This document shows, piece after piece, positions 30,109 to 39,318 of a stretch of DNA of 64,000 bases. Source of the DNA: Bradyrhizobium sp. CB1650 (GTDB taxonomy: Bacteria; Pseudomonadota; Alphaproteobacteria; Rhizobiales; Xanthobacteraceae); assembly GCF_029761915.1 (NCBI RefSeq), contig NZ_CP121695.1, forward strand, positions 682,001 through 746,000, read 5' to 3'. Made by a program: the position numbers and the translations under genes. Below the pieces are notes generated by a model. The model had not been told where the DNA came from, ran no database searches, and saw only the letters and a program-made list of their open reading frames with translations. The stretch's first letter is position 1, and each line of letters begins with the position of its first letter.

Positions 30109-30138
30109 GCCCGGCCACTCGGCCGGGCTTTTTGTTTT
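30109..30138 (+). terminator. Intrinsic terminator after carD
   Basis: GCCCGGCC-ACTC-GGCCGGGC gives an 8-bp GC stem with a 4-base loop, followed by TTTTTGTTTT. It lies 28 bases past the carD stop, and the gene on the other side is convergent. Confidence 0.9.
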
Positions 30139-30197
30139 GAAGTGATTGGCGCGCCGCGGCGGTCGGCTTCTTCTGTACGCGATCAGTCCGCGAGGGC

Positions 30198-31409
30198 CTA
30201 CTTCGCGCGCGCAAGCCTCATTGCTTTCTGATCGAGAATGTCCAGGAACCTCCGTTGCGCCGCGGTCAGCGGCTGATCCTTGCGGTAGGTCAGTCCGATC
30301 GCGCGCGCATTGGCGGGAAGTTCGAGCGAAAGCACTTTCAGTCCCTTCGCAATGGCCTTGAGCTTGCCGCGCGAGTAGGTGAGCAGTCCGATGACGTCGC
30401 TGTGCATGATCATCTGCTCGGCGAGGGCGAAGGTGACGATCTCGCAGGTCTGCGACGGCGGGACCAGGCCCTGTCCGATCAGGAGCTCCTCGAAATGGCG
30501 GCGTGTCGGGGTGCCGTGCGGAGCGACGACCCAGTTTTCAATGACGAGGTCCTGCAGCTTGCGCCGGCCTCTCGCCAGGCGATGATCCGCGCGTGCGACG
30601 ACCGCAAAGAATTCATCGTAGAGATGCCGCTCCTCGAGAATGTCGTAGGGCGGAGGGTTGCGCAGCGGGCCGATGACGAAGTCCAGTTCGCCTTGGCGCA
30701 GCCCATCGATCAGCGCGGCATAGCTGCCGGTGACCGCCTGGAGCCGGACATGGCGATGCCGGCTCAGCATCTCGCCAAACACCTTCACCACGATATCCTG
30801 TTCTGAGAACGGCAGCAGTCCGACGGAGACGCGCCCCGTCACCTTGCCGGACAACGCCGCGAGCTGCTCCGGCAGCGTCATCACATCCATCAGCAGCTTG
30901 GTATGCAGGTCCGCCAGGATGACGGCGTCGTTCGTTGCCGTCATGCCGAAGCGCGAGCGCGCGAATGGCGGCCGGCCAGTCGCCGTGGCGATCTTTGCGA
31001 GCGCGCGGCTGATGTCCGGCTGTGATCGTTCCAGATATTCGGCGGCGGCCGACACGCTCCCGGTCTTCCTGATGGCGCTGACCGCGCTGAGCAGGTCCCA
31101 GGCAAGATGATGGCCGAGATCGGCGATCCGCGCGCCGGCAGCCTTGAGCGCCTCCTGTGCGGCGTGGATGCTCGACATCATGTGCCGGCAGCGCGCGATC
31201 ACCACCTCGCCCTGTGACGTCGGCTCCATTCCGGTCCAGCCGCGCGCAAACAGTCGCTGACCCAGCCTGCCCTCGACCTCGGCGATCGCGCGCGACAGGC
31301 TGCTCTGGCTGGCGTTCAATTGTTCGCTTGCGCGCGCGAGGCTGGCGCAGGTCGCCACAGCGCTGATGATCCGCACCTGCTTGATCGTGAGGATGGGGGG
31401 TCTTTGCAT
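30198..31409 (-). CDS. LysR-type regulator with two tandem helix-turn-helix domains
   Basis: A 403-residue regulator, about 100 longer than typical LysR proteins. Residues ~7-66 (QVRIISAVATCASLARASEQ, NASQSSLSRAIAEVEGRLG) are a LysR HTH. Residues ~104-163 repeat the pattern (LLSAVSAIRKTGSVSAAAEY, ERSQPDISRALAKI, PPFARSRFGMTAT). A normal substrate-binding domain follows (VSVGLLPFSEQDIVV onward, with FVIGPLRNPPP). It is divergent from the VanB/VanA-like genes across a 156-base gap holding an inverted repeat, so it most likely controls them in response to an aromatic or methylated inducer. Confidence 0.9.
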   Translation of the reverse strand: MQRPPILTIKQVRIISAVATCASLARASEQLNASQSSLSRAIAEVEGRLGQRLFARGWTGMEPTSQGEVVIARCRHMMSSIHAAQEALKAAGARIADLGHHLAWDLLSAVSAIRKTGSVSAAAEYLERSQPDISRALAKIATATGRPPFARSRFGMTATNDAVILADLHTKLLMDVMTLPEQLAALSGKVTGRVSVGLLPFSEQDIVVKVFGEMLSRHRHVRLQAVTGSYAALIDGLRQGELDFVIGPLRNPPPYDILEERHLYDEFFAVVARADHRLARGRRKLQDLVIENWVVAPHGTPTRRHFEELLIGQGLVPPSQTCEIVTFALAEQMIMHSDVIGLLTYSRGKLKAIAKGLKVLSLELPANARAIGLTYRKDQPLTAAQRRFLDILDQKAMRLARAK

Positions 31410-31461
31410 GGACGTGCCGGCCGAACGAACGGCGGCAGCGTGGGCATCATATTCCGTTTTT

Positions 31462-31484
31462 GCAAGGTCTATTTCAAAACCTGC
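31462..31484. promoter_or_regulatory. Candidate LysR operator between divergent genes
   Basis: An imperfect inverted repeat GCAAGGT-N10-ACCTGC in the only AT-rich patch between the LysR gene and the reductase gene, which resembles a LysR box (T-N11-A type with dyad symmetry). It sits ~80 bases upstream of the reductase start. Confidence 0.4.
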
Positions 31485-31565
31485 ATAATCGCCGAGCCGG
31501 CTGTCCTGCTAGCTAGAGACGAAAATGCTGTGGCGCCGATATGAAGGTGCCGCAAGGGAGGTCTC

Positions 31566-32537
31566 ATGTCCGGCAAGTGTCTCGATGCGGTCGTGCTCTC
31601 ACGACATGCGTTGACCGAGCGCATCGCCGAATTTCGCATCGGGCGTGCGGATGGTCGCCCGCTGCCCATGGCCGAATCAGGCAGCCATATCGAGCTGCAT
31701 TTCGGCGGCGGCGAGCGGCGGTTCGTCCGGCATTATTCGATCGTCGGCCCGCTCACGCTTTGCAACGATCCAGAGCCTTTCTGGCGGATCGCCGTGCAGC
31801 GGGAGGATCGATCCCGCGGCTCGGCGTTCATTCACGACAGCTTCCGTCCCGGTACGGCGCTGATGATCTCGCGCCCGATCAACGCCTTTCGGCTGTCACG
31901 GCATCAGCCAAACACACTGCTGGTCGCGGGCGGCATCGGTGTCACGCCGATGGTCGCGATGGCGCGCTCGTTGCGGACGCGGAACGTGGATTTCTCGATG
32001 CTCTACGCCGGACAGGAGCGCTGCGCGATGGCCTACATCGACGAGCTGGAAGCGCTCTGCGGCGACCGCTTGACCGTCCAGGAGAGCAAGCGCGACGGCA
32101 TTCCCGATCTCACCAGGCTCTTGTCCTTGCAACCCGCAGCAACCGTTGCTTACGTCTGCGGACCCGGAGTGATGATCGAGGCGCTGCGCGAGGCGGCATC
32201 CACGCTTGGCTGGCGCAAGGAGCGCGTGCGCTTCGAGGTGTTCAACGCGGCCCACAGGCCCGACGATGGAGACTTCGAGGTGCGCCTGCCGACCGGCCGC
32301 CGGGTCAAGGTCGGGGCGGGAATGACGATCCTGGATGCGCTCGAGCTTGCTGGCGTCGACACCCTGTCGAGCTGCCGCCGCGGCGAGTGCGGCCTCTGCG
32401 TCGCTGACGTCGCGGACTGCGACGGAGAGCTCGATCATCGCGACCGCTATTTCAGCGCCGAGGAACGCCGCGCCGGCAGGCAAATCGCAATCTGTTGCTC
32501 GCGGACTACGGGTTGCACGCTCGTACTCAACGTCTAG
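31566..32537 (+). CDS. VanB-like (PDR family) ferredoxin reductase
   Basis: A 323-residue reductase with three modules: an FMN-binding domain (RHYSIVG at 55-61), an NAD-binding domain (AGGIGVTPMVAMARSL, then VAYVCGPGVMIEAL), and a C-terminal plant-type 2Fe-2S ferredoxin (SSCRRGECGLCVADV). The order FMN-NAD-ferredoxin is that of phthalate dioxygenase reductase and VanB. It would pass electrons from NAD(P)H to the Rieske oxygenase encoded 24 bases downstream. AAGGGAGG precedes the ATG. Confidence 0.92.
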   Translation: MSGKCLDAVVLSRHALTERIAEFRIGRADGRPLPMAESGSHIELHFGGGERRFVRHYSIVGPLTLCNDPEPFWRIAVQREDRSRGSAFIHDSFRPGTALMISRPINAFRLSRHQPNTLLVAGGIGVTPMVAMARSLRTRNVDFSMLYAGQERCAMAYIDELEALCGDRLTVQESKRDGIPDLTRLLSLQPAATVAYVCGPGVMIEALREAASTLGWRKERVRFEVFNAAHRPDDGDFEVRLPTGRRVKVGAGMTILDALELAGVDTLSSCRRGECGLCVADVADCDGELDHRDRYFSAEERRAGRQIAICCSRTTGCTLVLNV

Positions 32538-32560
32538 CCCTGAGGAAAGGTTGAAAGCCG

Positions 32561-33667
32561 ATGGATACGATCGACCTGCCCCGACCGACCGATGACGCGG
32601 TCTTCGCGGCGATGGAGCCGAAGGAACCCGGCAATTTCGCCAATCACGCCACGTCGCTGATCCGCAATTGCTGGTACGCCTGCGCGCGTTCGGGCGAGAT
32701 CGGCCGCACGCCGCTCGCGCGCAGGCTGCTTGGCATCGACGTCGCGCTGTTCAGGACCGAAGCCGGCGCGCCCGTTGCGATGCGCAACCGCTGTCCGCAC
32801 CGATCCTTCCCGCTCGCCCGCGGCAAGCTGGTCGGTGATCGCCTGGTCTGCGGCTATCACGGCATGGAGTTCGGACCCGATGGCGTCTGCGCGCACATGC
32901 CGGCGCTTACCCAGGCGCCTGCGACCGCAACCGTCCAGACCTATCCGGTCGCGGACCGCGGGCCGCTCACCTGGATCTGGATGGGCGCGCCGGATCTCGC
33001 CGATGAAGCCTTGATCCCCGACACCTGGTGGCTCAGCGATCCCGCATGGGGAACGGTGACGGGCAACTTCCATATCAAGTCGGACTACGTGGCGATGCAC
33101 GAAAACCTCATTGACCAGACCCATTTCCCGTTCCTGCATCCGGGCACGGTGGGCACGCCGGAATACGCGCGCTCGAAGCTCAGCGTCTCCACCGAAAACA
33201 ATCAGGTCGTGATCCGGCGCGAGCTGAAGGACGCGCCGCCGCCCGGCGTCTACGGCAAGCCCGCCAACATCATGCACAAGCGGGTCGACCGCACCTCCGA
33301 GGCGCGCTTCGTGTCGCCGGCGCTTCACACCGCCTTCGCCAGCGTGCGGGATCCCGCGCCCGATCCGGGCCAGCCCTCGCTCTACCGCTATAACATCACG
33401 CATGTCTTCACGCCGGAGACCAACAATTCCATCCACTATTGGTGGTTCAACTCACGCGACTATCGCCCCGGCGATCCCGGCATCGACAGTTTCATGTTCG
33501 AGGCCCATTCGCAGGCCTACCACGAGGATCTCGAGGCGCTCGAGTGGATCAACGAGGTGGTGCGCACCGACGGAGAATCACAGTTCGATCTGAGCTTCGC
33601 GCCCGACAAGCCTGGCCTGATGGCGCGCCGGATCATGTATCGCCTCGCGGCAAAAGAGGCGCGCTAA
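32561..33667 (+). CDS. Rieske non-heme iron oxygenase alpha subunit (VanA-like)
   Basis: A 368-residue terminal oxygenase. The Rieske cluster site is CPH (78-80) and CGYH (97-100). The mononuclear iron site is ENLIDQTHFPFLHPG with His188 and His193, and Asp185 as the likely electron-transfer bridge. The overall pattern fits the VanA/phthalate-dioxygenase group that often performs O- or N-demethylation of aromatics or betaines; the exact substrate cannot be read. The reductase lies immediately upstream, and a periplasmic binding protein and MetE-like protein follow on the same strand, suggesting one operon. Confidence 0.92.
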   Translation: MDTIDLPRPTDDAVFAAMEPKEPGNFANHATSLIRNCWYACARSGEIGRTPLARRLLGIDVALFRTEAGAPVAMRNRCPHRSFPLARGKLVGDRLVCGYHGMEFGPDGVCAHMPALTQAPATATVQTYPVADRGPLTWIWMGAPDLADEALIPDTWWLSDPAWGTVTGNFHIKSDYVAMHENLIDQTHFPFLHPGTVGTPEYARSKLSVSTENNQVVIRRELKDAPPPGVYGKPANIMHKRVDRTSEARFVSPALHTAFASVRDPAPDPGQPSLYRYNITHVFTPETNNSIHYWWFNSRDYRPGDPGIDSFMFEAHSQAYHEDLEALEWINEVVRTDGESQFDLSFAPDKPGLMARRIMYRLAAKEAR

Positions 33668-33727
33668 GCGCGGCGCTGCTGAGCTCCGCGACGAACGATT
33701 GAGAACAACACTGCAAGGGAGGAACGG

Positions 33728-34891
33728 GTGAGGAAGCAATTGAAGGCCTGGGGCGCCGCCGCGATCATGGCATTGGGAACGGTCACCGCCGCGCATGCCG
33801 CGGACCCGATCAAGATCGGCGTGATCATCCCGATGACCGGGCCGTTCCAGTCGAATGGCAAGCAGATCGAGGCCGCGATCAAGGCCTACACAAAGGAGAA
33901 GGGCGACACGATTGCGGGCCGCAAGATCGAGTTCGTCATGCGTGACGATCGCGGTGCTCCCGAGAACGCCAACAGGTTCGCCCAGGAGCTGATCGCGCAG
34001 GATCGCGTCTCGATCCTCACGGGTTTTGGCACGACGCCCGCGGCGCTGTCGGCAGCTTCCTTCGCCTCCAAGGCCAAGGTGCCGCAGGTGATCATGGTCG
34101 CGGCGACATCGTCGATCGTCGACAAGTCGCCGTACATCGTCCGGGTATCGCAATCGATTCCCCAGATCGCCAGCGTCATCGGCCAGTGGGCGCCGAAATC
34201 GGGCTCGAAGACCTTTGTCAGCATCGTCTCCGAATACGGGCCGGGGCTCGACGCCGAGGAGTGGTTCGCGAAGACCGTCGAGGCGCATGGCGGTCGCGTC
34301 ATCGAGAAGCTGAAGGTTCCAGTCGCCAATCCCGACTTCGCGCCATTCCTGCAGCGCGCCGCCGACGCCAAGCCGGATGCGCTGTTCGTGTTCGTTCCAA
34401 CCGGCGCCGGCGGGAATTTCATGAAGCAGTTCGTCGAGCGCGGCCTCGACAAGGCCGGGATGAAGCTCGTCGCGATGTCCGACCTGACCGATGATGATCT
34501 GCTCAACAACATGGGAGATGCGGCTCTCGGCGCCATCACCGGCGGTCCCTATTCGGCGAGCCACGACTCGCCCGCGAACAAGGCGTTCGTCGCCCGGTTC
34601 AAGGCAGTCAATCCGGGCATGCGTCCCAATATCGTCGCTGTCGGCGCATGGGACTCGCTCGATCTGATCTATCGCGCCGTGGAAGCCACCAAGGGCGACA
34701 CCAACGGCGATGCGCTCATCGCAGCGATGAAAGGGCAAAAGCTGGATAGTCCGCGTGGGCCGATTTCGATTGATCCGGCGACGCGCGACATCATCCAGAA
34801 CATCTACATGCGCAAGGTCGAACGTCATGACGGCGAACTCTACAACATGGAGTTCGAGACATTCCCGAATGTGAAGGACCCGGCGCATTGA
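33728..34891 (+). CDS. Periplasmic ligand-binding protein of an ABC transporter (Leu/Ile/Val-type fold)
   Basis: A 387-residue type I periplasmic binding protein. The signal peptide is MRKQLKAWGAAAIMALGTVT with cleavage after AHA. The mature start IKIGVIIPMTGPF is the classical opening of the branched-chain amino acid/amide/aromatic-acid binding family. The GTG start is backed by GGGAGGAACGG. No permease or ATPase gene accompanies it, so it must share a transporter encoded elsewhere. Its place between oxygenase and methyltransferase genes suggests it captures the cassette's substrate. Confidence 0.9.
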   Translation: MRKQLKAWGAAAIMALGTVTAAHAADPIKIGVIIPMTGPFQSNGKQIEAAIKAYTKEKGDTIAGRKIEFVMRDDRGAPENANRFAQELIAQDRVSILTGFGTTPAALSAASFASKAKVPQVIMVAATSSIVDKSPYIVRVSQSIPQIASVIGQWAPKSGSKTFVSIVSEYGPGLDAEEWFAKTVEAHGGRVIEKLKVPVANPDFAPFLQRAADAKPDALFVFVPTGAGGNFMKQFVERGLDKAGMKLVAMSDLTDDDLLNNMGDAALGAITGGPYSASHDSPANKAFVARFKAVNPGMRPNIVAVGAWDSLDLIYRAVEATKGDTNGDALIAAMKGQKLDSPRGPISIDPATRDIIQNIYMRKVERHDGELYNMEFETFPNVKDPAH

Positions 34892-34925
34892 AGCGTCGGA
34901 CCACAGTAAATCGACCGAGACACCC

Positions 34926-36044
34926 ATGACGAACGCTCTTCCGACCGACCCGATCCGGGCAGACACCGTGGGCAGCCTGCTCCGCCCGGACTACCTCCAT
35001 GCAGCGCGGCGCCGTTTCGAGAGCGGTGAGATCGATGCTGCCGCACTGCACGAGATCGAGGACCGGGCGATCGCTGATGTCATCGCATATCAGCAAGATC
35101 TCGGCCTCCCAGTCGTCACCGACGGCGAATTCCGGCGCGAGAACTGGTGGATCGATTTCGTTCGCCGGCTGGAGGGCGTGGAGATCGTCGCCGGCGGCGG
35201 GACCGCATTCGCGACCAATGAAGCGCCCCGATACGTGCCGAAATCGGTACGGATTGCCGGGCGGATCAACGCAGCGGAGCCGATCCTCGTCGACGACTTC
35301 CGCTTCGTTCAGAAGCATGCGAACGCTCTTGCCAAGATCGCCGTCCCGTCGCCGACACGACTGCATTTTCACGGCGGCCGCAAATCGGTCTCGACCGAAG
35401 CCTATCCCGACATCGAGGCGTTCTTCGGCGATGTTGCGGCGATCTACCGCCGTGAGATTGCCGCGCTGGAAGCCGCCGGCTGCCGCTATATCCAGATCGA
35501 CGATCCGCTCTTGAGCTATTTCCTCGATCCCAATCTGCGGGCCGAGGTCGTTGCCGATGGCGATGATCCCGACGCGCGGCTGCGGCGCTACATCCGCCTC
35601 ATCAACGACTGCATCTCCGAGCGCTCGTCGGCGACGACGATCGGCATTCATATCTGCCGCGGCAATGCGCGAAGCACGTGGCTGGCACAGGGAACGTATG
35701 AGGGGCTCGCCGACACCTGCTTCGCTCTGCTCAACGTCGACCGCTTCCTGCTCGAATATGATGACGAGCGCAGCGGATCATTCGCGCCGCTGCGGTTCAT
35801 GCCGAAGGGTCGGCAGGTGGTGCTCGGACTGGTCACGACCAAGCATCCGCAGCTCGAAGACAAGGACGTTCTGAAGCGGCGTCTCGACGAGGCCGCAAAG
35901 CTGATCGATCCGTCCCATCTGGCGCTCAGCCCGCAATGCGGCTTTGCCAGCGTCGTCGAGGGCAATTTGATCACCGAAGCCGACCAGCGCGCCAAGCTCG
36001 CGCTGGTGGTGCAGACGGCAAGGGAATACTGGCGGGCGGTGTAG
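34926..36044 (+). CDS. MetE-like (cobalamin-independent methionine synthase C-terminal fold) protein
   Basis: A 372-residue TIM-barrel protein resembling the C-terminal catalytic half of MetE and related zinc methyl/alkyl transferases. Seen: ADTVGSLLRPDYL, VVTDGEFRRENWWIDF, YIQIDDPLLSYF, and IGIHICRGNARS with the probable zinc-ligand His/Cys, then FLLEYDDERSGSFAPLRF. Stand-alone members often take part in demethylation or C-S bond chemistry rather than methionine synthesis. Here it ends the VanA/VanB cassette and could accept or process the methylated substrate. No MetE N-terminal half is present. Confidence 0.85.
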   Translation: MTNALPTDPIRADTVGSLLRPDYLHAARRRFESGEIDAAALHEIEDRAIADVIAYQQDLGLPVVTDGEFRRENWWIDFVRRLEGVEIVAGGGTAFATNEAPRYVPKSVRIAGRINAAEPILVDDFRFVQKHANALAKIAVPSPTRLHFHGGRKSVSTEAYPDIEAFFGDVAAIYRREIAALEAAGCRYIQIDDPLLSYFLDPNLRAEVVADGDDPDARLRRYIRLINDCISERSSATTIGIHICRGNARSTWLAQGTYEGLADTCFALLNVDRFLLEYDDERSGSFAPLRFMPKGRQVVLGLVTTKHPQLEDKDVLKRRLDEAAKLIDPSHLALSPQCGFASVVEGNLITEADQRAKLALVVQTAREYWRAV

Positions 36045-36099
36045 GGGCGCCTGCGGGGAAGCAGGGGACTTTTTGCGAAGGCGCCTCCACAAATGCGGT

Positions 36100-36202
36100 G
36101 TCGTCCCGGCCTTCGCCGGACGACATGAGGATAGCGTCTTCGTCAAACTTCTCCCTGTGGGTATGAGTCCCGGGCTCGCGCTTCGCACGCTCCGGGACGA
36201 CG
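36100..36202. repeat. Dispersed palindromic repeat, family A variant
   Basis: GTCGTCCCGGCCTTCGCCGG at the left and CTTCGCACGCTCCGGGACGAC at the right, between the convergent MetE-like gene and regR. It differs in the core from the other copies. Confidence 0.65.
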
Positions 36203-36209
36203 AGGGTGT

Positions 36210-36743
36210 TTACTTCACCGGCCGCTTTTCGAGCTTCCGTGCCAGCGTGCGCCGGTGCATCCCCAATCGTCTTGCCGCTTCGGAGATATTGAAATCGGTC
36301 TCGATCAGCGTCTGGTGGATGCGCTCCCATTCCAGCGTCTTGATCGAGGTCGGGCGCGCATCGAGCGCGACCTCGGCGTTGCCTTCGGCCTTGTGGAAGG
36401 CGGCCTCGATGTCGTCGGTGTTGGAGGGTTTTGCCAGATAGTGGCAGGCCCCTAACTTGATGGCTTCGACGGCGGTCGCGATGCTGGCAAAGCCGGTCAG
36501 CACCACGATCAGCGTCTCCGGATCGTGGGTGTGCAACAGCTCGACGCAGGCAAGGCCGGAGGCGCCGCCGAGCTTGAGATCGACCACGGCATAGCCGAAG
36601 GAGCGCTCCTCCAGAACTTGCCGGACCTCTTCGATCGATGCGGCCAGCACGACCTCATAGCCGCGCCGCTCGAAGGAACGTTTGAGCGTGCGAGCAAAGC
36701 CGGCGTCGTCCTCGACGACGATGAGCGAGCGGTCAGGCGTCAA
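36210..36743 (-). CDS. regR: Redox response regulator, RegA/ActR/PrrA family
   Basis: A 177-residue response regulator with a receiver domain (acidic pocket Glu11-Asp12-Asp13, phospho-acceptor Asp55 in AVVDLKLGG, Lys105 in YLAKPS) and a C-terminal Fis-type HTH (ISEAARRLGMHRRTLARKL). This is the RegA/ActR family, which controls photosynthesis, nitrogen fixation and respiration genes; in Bradyrhizobium the orthologue RegR activates fixR-nifA. Its start overlaps the kinase stop by 11 bases, so the pair is co-translated. It is last in the minus-strand cyo run. Confidence 0.94.
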   Translation of the reverse strand: MTPDRSLIVVEDDAGFARTLKRSFERRGYEVVLAASIEEVRQVLEERSFGYAVVDLKLGGASGLACVELLHTHDPETLIVVLTGFASIATAVEAIKLGACHYLAKPSNTDDIEAAFHKAEGNAEVALDARPTSIKTLEWERIHQTLIETDFNISEAARRLGMHRRTLARKLEKRPVK

Positions 36744-38124
36744 AGCCGCCTCCGATTGCGAGCGTTGCGAGCGGCAGCGTGAGGCGGACGGTGGCGCCGC
36801 GCTTCCTGTGGTTCTCGGCGGTCACGCTGCCTCCCAGCTTGCGCACGACATTCACCACCAGGAACAGGCCAAGCCCGCCGCCGGCGCGGCCCTTGCTTGA
36901 CTGGTAGGGTTTCCCTAGCTGCGCCAGCATCTCGGGCGCAAAGCCGGGGCCGCGGTCGCTGATCGACAGCACGAGCTTGTCGCCCTCGCGTTCGGCGAGC
37001 AGCTCGACCCAGTCGCGCGAGACCTCATAGGCGTTGTCGAGCACGTTGAAGATCACCTGCTTCAGCGCGATGTCCGAGACGATCGCGACGTCCTCGCCGA
37101 AGGTGTTGACGAAATACAGCGTCCGCGCCGAGCGCGCATTGCGCCACTCCTCGACCATGTCGGTGAGGAACGCCGTGACCGTCGTCGGCGACGATCCTTC
37201 GCCGCGCGCTTCGCCCGCCGACACCAGGATGCCCGTCACGATGGTCTTGCAGCGTTGCAGCGAGGTTTCCATCTCGGCGAGGTCCTCGGCGAGCTCGTGG
37301 TCGGCGGCGAGATCCGGCATCCGGCGCCAGTCGCTGAGGATGACCGAGAGCGAGGCGAGCGGCGTGCCGAGCTCATGGGCGGCGCCGGAGGCGAGCAGGC
37401 CCATCCGGACGATGTGATCCTGCTCGGCCGCATGCTGGCGTAGCGCAGCCAGATGCGCGTCGCGCTCGCGCAGGTTCCTGTTGATGCGGGTCACGAACAC
37501 GACCAGCAGCACGGCATTGAGGACGAAGCCGAGCAGCATGCCGGCAACGGTGAGGGTGTAGGTCTCGCTGAGTGGATTGGGCGGCAGCTCGAGCGGGCGG
37601 TAGGCCACCGTCAGCCAGACGAAGCTCGCGCAGGTCAGCGCGACCAGCGACCAGGTCGAGCGGGCATCGAGCAGCACCGCGCCCAGCGTCACCTGGAGCA
37701 GGAACAGCGAGGTGAAGGGATTGGTGGCGCCGCCGCTGAGGTAGAGCTGCGCGGTCAGCGCCGCGACGTCGAGCATGAGAGCGACCAGCAGCTCATTGTT
37801 GCTAACTGCCGCGCGATGGCGCACCCAGACGAGGCTCGATACGTTGAGCAGCACCAGCGCACCGATCACGGCGCCCATCCGCTCCAGCGGCAAGGGAATG
37901 CCGAGCCCGAAATGCACGGCGCCGATGGTCACGACCTGGCCGACCACCGCGGTCCAGCGGAGCTGGATCAGCAGCGCCATGTTCTTGCGGTTGGTCTCGT
38001 CGTCCGTCGGCGAGCCGCCGGTCAGCCCACTGCGCGCGTCCGGCTGCGGTTGCAGCGTGACGGCCAGTTCACCATGGGGAAGCGTCTTCCCGTCGTCAGG
38101 TTGGCTCGACGATCGTTCCAGCAT
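36733..38124 (-). CDS. regS: Redox-sensing histidine kinase, RegB/ActS/PrrB family
   Basis: A membrane kinase of about 463 residues. Several transmembrane segments lead into a kinase core with the H-box ASGAAHELGTPLASL, the N-box VIFNVLDNAYE and G-box GGGLGLFLVVNVVRKLGG. The family's redox features are present: GGATNPFTSLFLLQVTLG (the quinone-binding GGxxNPF region) and a Cys in LQRCKTIVTGIL, equivalent to the RegB redox Cys. It therefore probably reads the ubiquinone pool. The ATG was chosen inside the surf1 3' end (29-base overlap); the frame is open further upstream but overlaps surf1 heavily. Confidence 0.93.
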   Translation of the reverse strand: MLERSSSQPDDGKTLPHGELAVTLQPQPDARSGLTGGSPTDDETNRKNMALLIQLRWTAVVGQVVTIGAVHFGLGIPLPLERMGAVIGALVLLNVSSLVWVRHRAAVSNNELLVALMLDVAALTAQLYLSGGATNPFTSLFLLQVTLGAVLLDARSTWSLVALTCASFVWLTVAYRPLELPPNPLSETYTLTVAGMLLGFVLNAVLLVVFVTRINRNLRERDAHLAALRQHAAEQDHIVRMGLLASGAAHELGTPLASLSVILSDWRRMPDLAADHELAEDLAEMETSLQRCKTIVTGILVSAGEARGEGSSPTTVTAFLTDMVEEWRNARSARTLYFVNTFGEDVAIVSDIALKQVIFNVLDNAYEVSRDWVELLAEREGDKLVLSISDRGPGFAPEMLAQLGKPYQSSKGRAGGGLGLFLVVNVVRKLGGSVTAENHRKRGATVRLTLPLATLAIGGGFDA

Positions 38125-38944
38125 CTGATCCCGTCCTGCGGGCGGCGGCATCGGAGCCGCCGGCCGGTTCGTGGACGAAGCGCGTGCGGCGGAACAGCCC
38201 GCCGCCGTATGTGACGAAAAATTTACCGGCCAGCATGAAGGCCAGGGCAAACCACGTCAGCGCGTAAATCAGGTGGTTATTGGGAAAGCGGATCACGGTC
38301 AATCCGCCGATTGGACCTCCGACTGCGCGCGGCGCGGCGTCGGCATCGATGAAGAAGGGGGCGACGTCGTGGAGGCCGCGTGCCGCCGCGACTGCAGCGA
38401 CGTCCCGCGAGTACCAGCGGTTGTGGACGGGGTCGTTATTTCTGAGGAATCCGCCTTTCGGCTCCGTCATGCGTAACAAGCCGGTGATCTCGACGGCGCC
38501 GTCCGGATTGCCGTCCTGCCGCGTCGATGCGTCGCGCCGCTCGGACAGCACGAAGCCGCGGTTGATCAGGACCAGCGTGCCGTCATCGCACTGAAGCGGC
38601 GTGAGCACCCAATAGCCGGCGCCTGCCTCGGTGACGGCCTGAACCAGCGTTTCCCGGTCGTGCAGGAAGCGGCCTGTGACGGTGACGTGTCTGTATTCGT
38701 CGTTCGCGGCGGAGACCGTGGGCCAGGCCGCAGGCGAGGGGATCGGCCGGGCGCTGGCGTGGACGCGCTGTTCGACGCGGTCGATCAACGCCAGCTTCCA
38801 GGTGCGGCGTTCGATCTGCCAGACGCCGAGTGCGATCAGGAGCGCGAAGGCCGCGAGCGAGAGGACCGCAAGCCACAGGTGGGGGCGCGCCGCCGCGCCG
38901 CGCGTCCCGCTTCCCCCGTCCCTCACGATCCCGATCTTGCTCAC
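38096..38944 (-). CDS. SURF1 family oxidase assembly protein
   Basis: A protein of about 282 residues with two membrane anchors, one N-terminal (LWLAVLSLAAFALLIALGVW, followed by QIERRTWKLALIDRVEQR) and one C-terminal (IYALTWFALAFMLAGKFFV). SURF1 supports heme insertion into heme-copper oxidases; members in cyo operons serve the bo3 quinol oxidase. The GTG start overlaps the cyoD stop (GTGA). Its position between cyoD and regS ties oxidase assembly to redox sensing. Confidence 0.9.
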   Translation of the reverse strand: MSKIGIVRDGGSGTRGAAARPHLWLAVLSLAAFALLIALGVWQIERRTWKLALIDRVEQRVHASARPIPSPAAWPTVSAANDEYRHVTVTGRFLHDRETLVQAVTEAGAGYWVLTPLQCDDGTLVLINRGFVLSERRDASTRQDGNPDGAVEITGLLRMTEPKGGFLRNNDPVHNRWYSRDVAAVAAARGLHDVAPFFIDADAAPRAVGGPIGGLTVIRFPNNHLIYALTWFALAFMLAGKFFVTYGGGLFRRTRFVHEPAGGSDAAARRTGSDAGTIVEPT

Positions 38945-39318
38945 TTCATTCCGCTCATCTCGTGGACCGGCATCATGTTGCTGTTGAGGTGGTTCATGAC
39001 CCACAGCGAACCGGACAGCGCGATCACGACCATGACGATGGTGAAGATCAGCGCCATCATGCTCCAGCCGTTCTCCGAAGTCGTGTTCATGTGCAGGAAG
39101 TAGATCATGTGCACGACGATCTGCACGACCGCGAAGGCCATGATCACCAGTGCGGTGACCTGCTTGCTGGGAAGCGTACCGCTCATCACCAGCCAGAACG
39201 GGATCGCGGTGAGCACGACCGAGAGCACGAAGCCGAGCAGATAGGTCGAAAGCGATCCGTGCGCGTGATCGTCGTGATGGTGATGGTCCGCAGCAGTGGC
39301 GTGGGTATCGGTGGTCAT
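38941..39318 (-). CDS. cyoD: Cytochrome bo3 quinol oxidase subunit IV
   Basis: A 125-residue small subunit with a His-rich N terminus ([11 protein letters not shown]) and three membrane helices ([58 protein letters not shown]). The start overlaps the cyoC stop (ATGA). It stabilises the CuB site region in the complex. The His-rich leader could bind metal but is common in this family. Confidence 0.93.
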   Translation of the reverse strand: MTTDTHATAADHHHHDDHAHGSLSTYLLGFVLSVVLTAIPFWLVMSGTLPSKQVTALVIMAFAVVQIVVHMIYFLHMNTTSENGWSMMALIFTIVMVVIALSGSLWVMNHLNSNMMPVHEMSGMK

